This document shows positions 14,356 to 22,079 of a DNA stretch of 64,000 nucleotides, one piece after another. How positions within the stretch are numbered: the stretch's first letter is position 1; each line of letters opens with the position of its first letter. Position numbers and translations under genes: made by a program. The notes beneath the pieces were generated by a model. It saw only the letters and a list, made by a program, of their open reading frames with translations. It was not told the DNA's origin and searched no databases. Where the stretch lies: assembly GCA_965275915.1 (NCBI GenBank), contig CBDHYI010000003.1:1-64000 (forward strand), written 5' to 3'. Source of the stretch: JBDWFY01 sp965275915 (GTDB lineage: Bacteria > Pseudomonadota > Alphaproteobacteria > Rhizobiales > Stappiaceae).

Positions 14356-16538
14356 TATTTGCTATCTTTGTTTGTGTACATACCGTTTAATGCGTGATTT
14401 TTGTCATCAATTTCATTTATCTCTATCAATGAATGATCTTGAAGCAAGTATAGGCTGTCAATATTACTTAACGAAAGAGGATTATGCGAAATTACTAAGC
14501 AGCCAATATTTATAGTCTTTATCGACCTTAGTATCCGTTCTGTTTGTACTGGACGAATAGCATTTAATGCTTCATCAAGTATCAAATAGCGAGGAGATTT
14601 CAATAAGGCACGTGCAAGCGACAATTGCTGACGCTGTTCCCCGTTTAGTTGCCGCCCTCCCATTAGTGTCGACTCAAGGCCTCTCGGCAAACTGCTACAC
14701 CAACTGCGAAGACCAACTAGACACAAGCACCTCAGTAACTCACTGTCCGGAATCTCGTTCTCAAACAATGATAAGTTCTCTCGAAGCGTACCTTTGAAGA
14801 CTGGCCCGTCTTGCCCAACCCATCCGACTCGTCGTGTCCATTCTTTACCATGGTCTGCGGAAAGTTGGTTCGTCGCTATGCGAACAGATCCTTTCCAGGG
14901 TTGATAGTAACCTGCCACAAGCATTCCAATAGTGGATTTTCCACAACCACTGGGGCCTGTAAGTGCAGTTATAGCACCTGGCTTCAATTCCAATGATACA
15001 TTTTGAATTATTGGAGGCTTCAACAGAGTGTATCCGAACGAAACATCTCTTAATTCTAGCGTAAAAGACTGAACATTTCGAGCTACCTGACAGTGATGCC
15101 CTATTGTAACTAAGCTGCACTGGTTCTTTTCATTGAGTGAATGCTGTAGTACGTCGTCGAGACGCTCGAACTGAGCGTGCACCATTTGTATTTGGCCTAG
15201 GACTCCGATGATACGAGTAACCGGCGAAATCAATGCCAGCATCAACGGTTGAAAGGCAACCAGATCACCTAAAGTTATAGCCCCCGCTTCGTATTGGTAT
15301 ATGCTTACAATCAACGAGCAGACCAGTGCTAAGCCTAACATAAACTCTGGTACATTAGATACTATTCTTCTGGTACGACTTAACTTAAATACTGCGTTGA
15401 GTGCACTATCTTGTATTGGTAGCCAACTATTCAAAAACTCGCTCTCTCTGCCTCCACCTCTGATCGTTTCCATCAGTTTTAGACCCGAAACAGAAAGAGC
15501 GCGCAATTTGCCGTTTTCGTTCAGTGCTTGTGACGCAAGGCGCCGCTGAAAAGACAACACTTTTCGTATGATCACAAAATTTAGGCAAAGAAAGGCGATT
15601 GCTAAGATTGATAGCAGCCAATCGATACAAAGCATCATTGTCAACACGAAGACCATAGACATAAAATCGAATATTATGTTTGCCAAATCGCTGACAACAA
15701 ATCTTGCAATTTTTTGATTCAGTAGCACACGAGAACCGATTTCAGCGCTGAATCTTTGACTGAAGAAGCTGATTGGGAGCTTAATTGCGTGCAGCATAAA
15801 GCTCTCGGCACGATCACCGGAAAGTTTGGTTTCGAACTTGAGTAACAAATTGGATCGAAACCAAGCAACAAATAGTACCGTTGCGAATAAAAAGCCAAAA
15901 AAAATTGGCGCTACTATGCTGTGAAACTCGCTAAAAACAATATTTGGGTTATCAATTACATTTTTCATGATGTAAGGAATGCTCATGCTTACGAAGCCAA
16001 GCACAGCACTCAAGGCAATGACACATGCTAACAGTCGTTTTTCTGAAAGAAATAAGCCGATAATTCTTTGTTGCAAAGCTAAGGGAGGTTTTTTGGGTTT
16101 GAAATTTGGTCCCGGAGAAAGCGTCATCACGACATTGGAAAATTTTTCTTGAAATTCAGTATCCGATACAATGATGTGCCCTTTGGCTGGATCGTTAATA
16201 AACCACCCGCCGATGCCAACTCCTTCCAATACCACCGCATGACTTTTCTGCCAAAGAGCTATCATTGGGAATTTAAGTTTTTTTAGCTCAATAGATTTGA
16301 CCTTATTCCCTTGAACAATCAGTCCCAGTTTCTCAGCGACTTCTGAAATTGCGAGAAAATTTGTCCCATTGCGAGAAACGCCGCATAATTCGCGAACTGT
16401 TGCAAGCGTCTCAAAGTGCCCGAAATATCGGAGAATTGAGGTCAAAACTGCCGCACCACATTCCGCAGTTTCCATTTGCAATACCAGTGGTGTTTTGCAT
16501 CTAATCCACCGACGATCTTCTGCTGTTTGCCGTTTCAT
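14355..16538 (-). CDS. C39 peptidase-containing ABC exporter (PCAT) for a double-glycine-type peptide
   Basis: This 727-aa protein combines leader-peptide proteolysis and export. The N-terminal C39 domain (residues 1 to about 140) shows the papain-like triad C27 (METAECGAA), H100 (KSHAVVLEG) and D116 (FINDPAKG). Membrane segments cover about residues 165-450. The ATPase has Walker A GPSGCGKST, signature LNGEQRQQ and Walker B RYLILDEA, with SHN at the H-loop. PCATs cleave after Gly-Gly, Gly-Ala or similar leaders; a 44-aa candidate substrate is encoded two genes upstream in the same operon. The GNAT gene ends 33 bp upstream. No HlyD-like adaptor is present in the island, so passage through the outer membrane is unexplained. 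Confidence 0.93.
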   Translation of the reverse strand: MKRQTAEDRRWIRCKTPLVLQMETAECGAAVLTSILRYFGHFETLATVRELCGVSRNGTNFLAISEVAEKLGLIVQGNKVKSIELKKLKFPMIALWQKSHAVVLEGVGIGGWFINDPAKGHIIVSDTEFQEKFSNVVMTLSPGPNFKPKKPPLALQQRIIGLFLSEKRLLACVIALSAVLGFVSMSIPYIMKNVIDNPNIVFSEFHSIVAPIFFGFLFATVLFVAWFRSNLLLKFETKLSGDRAESFMLHAIKLPISFFSQRFSAEIGSRVLLNQKIARFVVSDLANIIFDFMSMVFVLTMMLCIDWLLSILAIAFLCLNFVIIRKVLSFQRRLASQALNENGKLRALSVSGLKLMETIRGGGRESEFLNSWLPIQDSALNAVFKLSRTRRIVSNVPEFMLGLALVCSLIVSIYQYEAGAITLGDLVAFQPLMLALISPVTRIIGVLGQIQMVHAQFERLDDVLQHSLNEKNQCSLVTIGHHCQVARNVQSFTLELRDVSFGYTLLKPPIIQNVSLELKPGAITALTGPSGCGKSTIGMLVAGYYQPWKGSVRIATNQLSADHGKEWTRRVGWVGQDGPVFKGTLRENLSLFENEIPDSELLRCLCLVGLRSWCSSLPRGLESTLMGGRQLNGEQRQQLSLARALLKSPRYLILDEALNAIRPVQTERILRSIKTINIGCLVISHNPLSLSNIDSLYLLQDHSLIEINEIDDKNHALNGMYTNKDSK

Positions 16539-16571
16539 CTATGAGACTGAGCTTTCCCGAAGCATGTCTTC

Positions 16572-17471
16572 TCAAATGGGTATATCAGGTTGGATTGTCT
16601 TCATATGTCGGAGGGTCTCGTCTGATTGAACGATTATCGGTCGAATTCTGCGTTCGATCGAATTTGAAGCCAATCTGTTTTTGTAGTGGGTAATAAAAAC
16701 ACCGGCTCTGTGCCGAGTAGAAGGATGATCTCTATGTAGCAAGATCATCTCCTTCGTTAAAGCTAGGGCGTTACTGCTTCTCCTATAATTCTCCAATATG
16801 TATATTCCACGGTAGTTCAAAAAGTCATGTCCATCCAGGACGCCTAAGAACCAACCAACAACCTTATCTCTGTCTAACAACGCAACACTGGTGGGAGGAA
16901 AAAAGAAGGCACCATAGGTTTGAAAATTGGCCCATTTTGGAACAAAATCGGCAGTGTTTTTAGAGTGTTGTTCAATCATGTTCGAAGGAAGCTCTGACCA
17001 TGGTTTAATCGTCAGGTTAGCGTCGCAGCTCACATGACTAAACCAGCTGAGTTTATCAATGTCGGCAGCGTTGCGACTGGTGATGTGGCGAACTGAGTGT
17101 CGAAAAGGTGGCTCCCAGCGTTCATACATGAGCAATTGGTCTAGCGCGGATTTGCTCGGCTGCGCATTACGATCAATGATTATTTTTTCAATTCCTTTGG
17201 ATCGGCCCCAACTTTCAATACGGACCAACATCTGCTTTCCAATGCCGTTTCTACGAAACTTCTCGGGCACGAAAATCCAGTTTATCCTCAATTTTTCTGA
17301 GGTTTTTAAAAGACATCTGAATACTGAGACACCGACGACGACGCCTCGAGAACGTGCAGTCAGAAATGTAAGGTTATTTTCTTGACTATTAGACTTCAGT
17401 TTCTCAGGTAAAAAAGATTTTATATCAATTGACGGAACGCGACTAATGCAGAAATTGATTTTCGATTCCAT
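16572..17471 (-). CDS. tandem GNAT-fold N-acyltransferase, candidate peptide-modifying enzyme
   Basis: This 299-aa protein appears to contain two GNAT units. The first (about residues 1-130) has a canonical acyl-CoA binding motif A, R73-R-N-G-I-G78. The second (about 190-299) keeps the fold pattern, but the matching stretch reads R230-R-S-S-N-A235, with Ser where Gly is expected, so it may be structural. I place the start at ATG 17469-17471. The in-frame ATG at 17522 would translate through a GC-rich hairpin. GNATs acyl-transfer to amines; relatives act in acylated RiPPs (selidamides, goadvionins). Here the gene lies between a small peptide gene and its likely exporter, which points to acylation of that peptide or self-immunity. 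The substrate is unknown. Confidence 0.8.
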   Translation of the reverse strand: MESKINFCISRVPSIDIKSFLPEKLKSNSQENNLTFLTARSRGVVVGVSVFRCLLKTSEKLRINWIFVPEKFRRNGIGKQMLVRIESWGRSKGIEKIIIDRNAQPSKSALDQLLMYERWEPPFRHSVRHITSRNAADIDKLSWFSHVSCDANLTIKPWSELPSNMIEQHSKNTADFVPKWANFQTYGAFFFPPTSVALLDRDKVVGWFLGVLDGHDFLNYRGIYILENYRRSSNALALTKEMILLHRDHPSTRHRAGVFITHYKNRLASNSIERRIRPIIVQSDETLRHMKTIQPDIPI

Positions 17472-17494
17472 AGCGGTTTTTTTCTTGAGATTTT

Positions 17495-17520
17495 GCTCCA
17501 CCCGTATCGACGGGCGGAGC
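17495..17520 (-). promoter_or_regulatory. GC-rich hairpin between precursor-peptide gene and GNAT gene
   Basis: An inverted repeat with 11-base arms (17495-17505 and 17510-17520, one mismatch) lies 8 bp beyond the peptide stop codon, in otherwise AT-rich DNA. In minus-strand mRNA it is followed by A-rich rather than U-rich sequence. It is therefore better read as a partial terminator or a stabilising stem that raises peptide output over the downstream genes, an arrangement common in RiPP operons. Confidence 0.6.
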
Positions 17521-17528
17521 ATTCGTTT

Positions 17529-17663
17529 TTACTTGTCGCCGTCGTCATCGTCGGCGTCTTCGCCCTCGTAGTAGACAAAAGGACCAACTGCGATTTCCTT
17601 CAAGTCTTCCGCGCTGAGCATAGACTTCTCTTGCGAGTTCTCGTCAGTGTTTATTGTCTGCAT
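17529..17663 (-). CDS. 44-aa acidic peptide with double-glycine-type leader: candidate RiPP precursor
   Basis: The ATG is at 17661-17663 and the TAA at 17529-17531. A GGAAA Shine-Dalgarno-like stretch lies about 9 bases upstream. The leader ends LSAEDLKEIAVG, which aligns without gaps to the double-glycine consensus L-S-x-x-E-L-x-x-I-x-G-G, with Asp for Glu and Val for the first Gly. Cleavage after Gly27 would release a 17-residue core, PFVYYEGEDADDDDGDK. The core has no Ser, Thr or Cys, so lanthionine, azoline and sactionine chemistry is excluded; its single Lys is C-terminal. The gene is first in an operon with GNAT, C39 exporter and second ABC exporter. It resembles no precursor family I recognise. 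Confidence 0.78.
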   Translation of the reverse strand: MQTINTDENSQEKSMLSAEDLKEIAVGPFVYYEGEDADDDDGDK

Positions 17664-17710
17664 AGTTTCTTTTTCCTTTCACGATATTGCCTACTCGTTG
17701 TCAAATTACA

Positions 17711-17734
17711 GATATTGATAAAATTTACAATATC
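17711..17734. promoter_or_regulatory. inverted repeat upstream of the peptide gene, possible operator
   Basis: GATATTG (17711-17717) and CAATATC (17728-17734) form 7-bp arms around an AT-only centre, 48-71 bp before the peptide start codon. On the minus strand a TTGCCA and a TTGACA element lie nearby, so the repeat plausibly overlaps the operon promoter. Which regulator binds it is not apparent, as no regulator gene is in the island. Confidence 0.4.
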
Positions 17735-17839
17735 ATTGGCAAAATTTTTGATACCCCACCCAGCTGCGCTTTAATGTTTTGCGCATGGTTTCATCCGCAA
17801 TAAGCAGGACACCCTGACGTCCTGGAAATAGTCCTACCC

Positions 17840-19280
17840 TTTAGTTGCCTTTAAGTGCGCCCCTGGATTCCAGAGTGAGTTATCGGATGGACTTCCGCAA
17901 TTGATTGTTTTTGAACCGCAGCCGAAGAGATCGCCAAGAAGTCCGCCTAGCAACTGTGTTTATGGTGCCGGTGTCGCTTGGCATTTAAATGCAAGAATGC
18001 GCTGTGATCAGCCCCACTTGAGTGGTCCGATATGATTTTTAGTGCATGCTCGGGTGTCGGTCCATCGGGATAATCGCAGACGATGACCTTCTGGCGGGGC
18101 AGGGTCTTGGCGTAGTCCGTCGGATCCAGGATGAAAATCACCTTCTCATAGCGCAACGTCAAAGACTGCGAAACGGTGCGAACTTCCTTGCGGCACATGG
18201 CGCTATCCAGGTTCTCATGAGCGGCAAGAGGGCGGTGCACGTCCTTCGGATTATGAGGTTCTTTGCCAAAACGGGAATTAAAATCCGCAATAAACTGCGG
18301 CGCGAATTCATTGGCAGCCTCAATGGTATCAATACCTTGCAACCGTAATTCTTTGACCAGACGATCCTGGAGGGTGCGATTGGCCCGCTCAACACGGCCT
18401 TTGGCTTGCGGGGTGTTGGCACAGATAATATCGATGTTCAGCTCATACAGAGCCCGGCCGAACTGAGTGAGGCCGCTGGTTCTGTCCGCGGTTGAGGCAT
18501 GAGTGGTTCGAAAAACCCCATGTTTGTCGCTGTAGAATGCGACTGGCTTGCCCCATTGCGCTAGATAATCCTTGGTGGTTTGCAGGTAGTCGAACGTGTT
18601 CTCAGACTTCGCAAACCGCAGATGAAGAAGCTTACCGGTCGCGTCATCGATGTAAACGAGCAGTGCGGACTTAGGATCGCGGTTCTCAAACCACCAATGA
18701 TGTGACCCGTCGATCTGGACGAGTTCACCAAAGCAATCGCGTCTGCATCGTGGTTGAAAAATCCGCTGTTTGCGTTCTCGGCGTGATGTCCAGAGACCGG
18801 CATCCGTCATCCATCGACGCAAAGTCTCTTTGCCGACAGAAATCTGGTGAAGCTCAATCAGCTTCTCGCGTGCCAGAGTCGGGCCAAAGTCGTGATAATG
18901 CGTACGCACCAGGTCTAGGACGATGTTGCGAAACTCATCACTGTGACGCCGATTGCTGGGTTGGCCGCGCTTCTTTGACACGAGACCCGTAGGACCTTCA
19001 CGGTCATAAGCCTGCAAAAGCCGGTGTACCTGGCTTCGACTGAGACCCAAGAGCTCGGCGGCCTGCACAACGCTCAAGCGTCGATCTCTAATCTTCTGGA
19101 TGGCTTCGAGCCGGTTCAATTCTTGCTGCGACATGGTGATCAAAGACATTGCGGCTCCGTCAGCGCTCAGGCGTGTCGAGGCCAGTCTTCCTTCCAACGT
19201 TGACATTGACCAGCGTTAGACGGATGGGAAGTGTCGCATCTCTAACTGGCCCATGGTCGCATTACTAAATGGCTGCTACA
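17840..19280 (-). mobile_element. ISNCY (IS1202-like) insertion sequence, edges approximate
   Basis: An intact transposase lies between imperfect inverted ends. The left end (17840-17875, TTTAGTTGCC then TGCGCCCCTGG) matches the complement of the right end (about 19247-19280, TGTAGCAGCC then TGCGACCATGGG) with a small gap. I could not find a target duplication, so the exact borders are uncertain. It forms the right border of the AT-rich peptide/exporter island. Confidence 0.6.
17947..19149 (-). CDS. ISNCY-family transposase
   Basis: This protein of about 400 aa is chosen to start at MSLITMSQQELNRLEAIQ, the usual N-terminus of this group; the frame is open to 19206. An N-terminal helix-turn-helix (LSVVQAAELLGLSRSQVHRLLQAY) is followed by an integrase core with Asp in LVQIDGSHHWW, Asp in FYSDKHGVFR and a Glu in GRVERANRTLQDRLVKELR. 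The C-terminal extension is normal for the family. The frame is intact. It divides the AT-rich island from the PPTase operon. Confidence 0.92.
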   Translation of the reverse strand: MSLITMSQQELNRLEAIQKIRDRRLSVVQAAELLGLSRSQVHRLLQAYDREGPTGLVSKKRGQPSNRRHSDEFRNIVLDLVRTHYHDFGPTLAREKLIELHQISVGKETLRRWMTDAGLWTSRRERKQRIFQPRCRRDCFGELVQIDGSHHWWFENRDPKSALLVYIDDATGKLLHLRFAKSENTFDYLQTTKDYLAQWGKPVAFYSDKHGVFRTTHASTADRTSGLTQFGRALYELNIDIICANTPQAKGRVERANRTLQDRLVKELRLQGIDTIEAANEFAPQFIADFNSRFGKEPHNPKDVHRPLAAHENLDSAMCRKEVRTVSQSLTLRYEKVIFILDPTDYAKTLPRQKVIVCDYPDGPTPEHALKIISDHSSGADHSAFLHLNAKRHRHHKHSC

Positions 19281-19506
19281 TCGTCTATTCGCATAATTTA
19301 TCTTATGGAACTTGAATATCCGATGAGCAGCGAAGAGAGGTTCAATTCATGGGCCCGCAACCGTCGATATCAGCAAGGCCTGTTCCAAGCGGCGGCATGA
19401 AGGGCCAAGTCAAACCACGAGATGGTTTCCCGTTGGCCTTCCAGCCGATGCCGTATGATCTTTTTCTCGACTTCATGATCGCGGCCTGTTTAAGCGATCG
19501 GTGATG

Positions 19507-20199
19507 TCATGGCTGATAGGCAAGTGCGGCGGCATAGGTGTCGGATCCGAGGTCTTCCAGCATCCAACGTTTCGTGTCGTCGTCGGGAAACCCGAACCGG
19601 GCACTGCTACCGCCCGCCAGGATGGTGTCGGGCACCTCGAAACTGGCCGGATCGTAGCTGAAGCCGGTACCCCTGGCCTTGATCAAGGCTTCCTTGCACG
19701 TCCACAGCCTGTAGAACAGATCAAGCTTGTTACGACCGGTCAGACCTGACAGCACCGCCCGTTCCCTGGCGCCGAACACACGTGCCGCCACTCCGTCGAG
19801 ATCGACTTGGGACCGGCGGTGCTCCAGATCGATGCCGACGCTGCGCGACCCGGTGAGGGCGATCAGCCCATCATCGCCACTGTGGCTGATATTGAACGAA
19901 ACCGGCGCCGGAACGCCATCGGCGATCGCGTACGGTTTGCCATAGGCCTGGGTCGCAAAGCTTATCGTCGCCGGCGCCCGATTGAGCCGACTGCTCAAAA
20001 GCAGACGCAACGCGCCGCGGGCAAGCAGGAACTGCCGGCGTGCATCTTCGACAAGGAAACGCCGGTAGCGTGTCCGTTCGGGCTGGCTGAGCAGGCCAAG
20101 TGCGTACCCCTCCAGAGAGGCATCAGGCGACAGGTCGACGGCAAAGATCTCGATGCCGTCGACACTGCGATACACTTGCCACCAAACGGCGTCGCTCAT
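19507..20199 (-). CDS. Sfp-type 4'-phosphopantetheinyl transferase
   Basis: This 230-aa enzyme transfers the phosphopantetheine arm of CoA to carrier-domain serines, turning apo-ACPs into holo-ACPs. The family signatures are all present: NISHS (103-107), GIDLE with the metal-binding D124, and WTCKEALIKARG with E170 and K174. The length matches Sfp-type broad-specificity enzymes of secondary metabolism. The gene ends a minus-strand operon downstream of PKS B. Its ATG overlaps the TGA of the metallophosphoesterase by 4 bp. It is the obvious activator of the ACPs in both synthases. Confidence 0.95.
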   Translation of the reverse strand: MSDAVWWQVYRSVDGIEIFAVDLSPDASLEGYALGLLSQPERTRYRRFLVEDARRQFLLARGALRLLLSSRLNRAPATISFATQAYGKPYAIADGVPAPVSFNISHSGDDGLIALTGSRSVGIDLEHRRSQVDLDGVAARVFGARERAVLSGLTGRNKLDLFYRLWTCKEALIKARGTGFSYDPASFEVPDTILAGGSSARFGFPDDDTKRWMLEDLGSDTYAAALAYQP

Positions 20200-21056
20200 G
20201 TTTCCTCGGGCTCCCCGACAATGGCCAGCGTTCTCTTATAAGGCCCCAGTCGAACTTCGCGCAGGTGGTCGCCAATGGCGGAGCCGTGGCGCCTTTGCCT
20301 GGGATAGCCGAGAGAGACCTCCTGAAACGGCACGCCGTCGATCCAGCGCGTGCCGGGAATGTGCAGATGCCCGAATACCACGGCCCTGGCATCGAAACGG
20401 CGATGCCAATCCCGGGTCAGCCGCGTGCCGCACCAGGGCGTGAATCGCGGTGCCCGAGGCAGGACGGCCAGCGCTTCCTCCAGTGGGAAATGGCTGATCA
20501 AGACAGTCGGCATGGCCTGCGGTCGGGCGGCCAGTCGCGCCTCGGTTTGCGCACAGCGAGCCTGGCACCACGCATTACGCGAGGGGAAAGGATCCGGGTG
20601 CAGCAGGTATTCGTCGGCACACACGCTGTTTGCCTCCGCCGCCCAGTCAACGACGCCCGCCAGCGGTACCGATGCGGGGCGGAAGCTGTAGTCGTAGAGC
20701 ACAAAGACTGGCGCGATCAGTATCGGACCGCCGGAATGTTCGAAGATCGGGAACGGGTCTTCGGGTGTGATGACGCCATAGGCCCGGGCCAGCGCCACCA
20801 GTTCCTCATAGCGGGCGACGCCGCGGCTTTCGTCCGGGCGGTCTGGTCGCGACCAAAGATCGTGGTTGCCCGGTGTCCAGACCACACGGGCAAACCGAGG
20901 CACCAGAGTGTCAAAGCAAAGGGCCAGATGTTCGGGTCCATGCCCCACGTCCCCGGCAATCACGAGCCAGTCATCGGAGCGGGCGGGCAGATCCCGCAGG
21001 GCCTGCCGGTTTGCCGGATGCTCCAGGTGCAGGTCGGAAATGGCGAGCAGCCTCAC
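20196..21056 (-). CDS. calcineurin-like metallophosphoesterase
   Basis: This 286-aa soluble protein shows the metal-ligand blocks of the superfamily in order: D8-x-H10 (ISDLHLE), G35-D36, G63-N-H-D, and later an ISHFP block and FGHLH. It should hydrolyse a phosphoester with a two-metal centre. The substrate cannot be read from the sequence. It is sandwiched between an alpha/beta hydrolase and the PPTase, with a 4-bp overlap to the latter. A role close to carrier-protein or CoA chemistry (for example removal of phosphopantetheine, as the unrelated AcpH does) is a speculation from context only. Confidence 0.9.
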   Translation of the reverse strand: MRLLAISDLHLEHPANRQALRDLPARSDDWLVIAGDVGHGPEHLALCFDTLVPRFARVVWTPGNHDLWSRPDRPDESRGVARYEELVALARAYGVITPEDPFPIFEHSGGPILIAPVFVLYDYSFRPASVPLAGVVDWAAEANSVCADEYLLHPDPFPSRNAWCQARCAQTEARLAARPQAMPTVLISHFPLEEALAVLPRAPRFTPWCGTRLTRDWHRRFDARAVVFGHLHIPGTRWIDGVPFQEVSLGYPRQRRHGSAIGDHLREVRLGPYKRTLAIVGEPEET

Positions 21057-21105
21057 GCGATCAGCTCTGTCGCTCGGAGGATTTTACACACGATCGCTCC
21101 ATGGA

Positions 21106-22038
21106 TCAGCAAACGCCCTGAAACCGCACGACCTGCCGCGCCAGACAGGCGGCCAAGGCTGCCGGCTGTTCCAAAGAGATGGCGTGGCCCGACCGGGTGA
21201 TGGTCTCAACCGTAACCGGGGAGCGCGCCGTCGCTGCCATTCGCTCGGCAATCGTCAACGGCAGGAAGCTGGAGTATTGACCGCGAACGATCGCCACCGG
21301 CCCAGAGACGGCTTTCAATAAGGCCCACTCGTCGTGTCCGCTGGCTGCGCGGTCGAGCAGCCGCTTGACTGCAGGATCGATAGGTAGGTGCCAGCCCGTG
21401 TCTGCCGGCCGCGCCAATGCCGTAATCGCCTCTCTCGTTGCCCGCGCATCGGCCAAAGGCAGTTGGCTGCGGACATACGCGATCAAGCGATCGAGATCGG
21501 CAGCGCCGGCAATCAAGCCGGCAAGGTGCTTGGCGACCGCGGCGTCGGCCTGCTCAGCTGTGTCGGCGCTGCGTTCGATCAAAATGGTGCCATGCGGCCT
21601 CACCAGGCCGCTGCCGGCCAGGTGCAGCGCAATGCCTGCACCGATCGAATGACCGATCAGCACCACCTGCTCGAGCCCCAGATGGTGCAATGCCGCGGCA
21701 ACGATCCGTGCTATTTCCGGAACGCGGTACTTGTCTACCGGCAGGCAACCTGAATCACCATGACCCGGCAAATCAAGGGCAACGATCGGCGGAGCCGGCC
21801 CTGGCCAGTGGTCCAACACCGGCCGCCAGATATCCGCACCGTCACCAAGACCGTGAAGCAGAACGAGCGTCGGCCCTCCGGCCGGTTCCCCGGGTCGCAA
21901 TGCATCGCTCCAACACAGAATCCGGATCGCCGTCTTGGCTGGCCCTGCCGGCTCAACAGCAGCATCCTCTGGCAACGGTATGCCCGTAATCATTGATTCT
22001 TGCGGGCCATCGGACCCGGAATGACGAGCGTACACCAT
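21106..22038 (-). CDS. alpha/beta-fold hydrolase
   Basis: This 310-aa protein contains the oxyanion HG motif (LVLLHGLGDG, about 58-66), the nucleophile elbow GHSIG with S131, and a C-terminal catalytic histidine in RSGHAISLEQP. The overall pattern is MhpC-like rather than that of classical type II thioesterases. It begins 41 bp after the PKS B stop codon, with a GGAGAT ribosome site. It is therefore probably co-transcribed and may act as an editing, hydrolytic or lactone-opening enzyme for the polyketide. The substrate is unknown. The next gene starts 49 bp downstream. Confidence 0.87.
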   Translation of the reverse strand: MVYARHSGSDGPQESMITGIPLPEDAAVEPAGPAKTAIRILCWSDALRPGEPAGGPTLVLLHGLGDGADIWRPVLDHWPGPAPPIVALDLPGHGDSGCLPVDKYRVPEIARIVAAALHHLGLEQVVLIGHSIGAGIALHLAGSGLVRPHGTILIERSADTAEQADAAVAKHLAGLIAGAADLDRLIAYVRSQLPLADARATREAITALARPADTGWHLPIDPAVKRLLDRAASGHDEWALLKAVSGPVAIVRGQYSSFLPLTIAERMAATARSPVTVETITRSGHAISLEQPAALAACLARQVVRFQGVC

Positions 22039-22079
22039 GGTCGCTCTTATCTCCGATCATCCATTGTCAAACCTGCATG

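Noticed and set aside
17495..17520. Hairpin as a classical rho-independent terminator of the peptide gene
   Set aside because: In the minus-strand transcript it is followed by an A-rich stretch, not a U tract; a T-tract lies only on the other side.
17472..17522. Earlier in-frame ATG for the GNAT gene
   Set aside because: It would translate through the intergenic hairpin, adds a basic non-homologous tail and has no ribosome site; it also leaves only 6 bp after the peptide stop.
17529..17663. Lanthipeptide, thiopeptide, lasso or graspetide assignment for the 44-aa peptide
   Set aside because: The core has no Ser, Thr or Cys, and no lanthionine synthetase, YcaO, lasso cyclase or ATP-grasp gene is in the operon.
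19349..19504. 51-codon plus-strand frame between the ISNCY element and the PPTase gene
   Set aside because: No ribosome site, no recognisable motif and antisense to the operon; I see no support for it as a gene. The gap 19281-19506 otherwise shows nothing.
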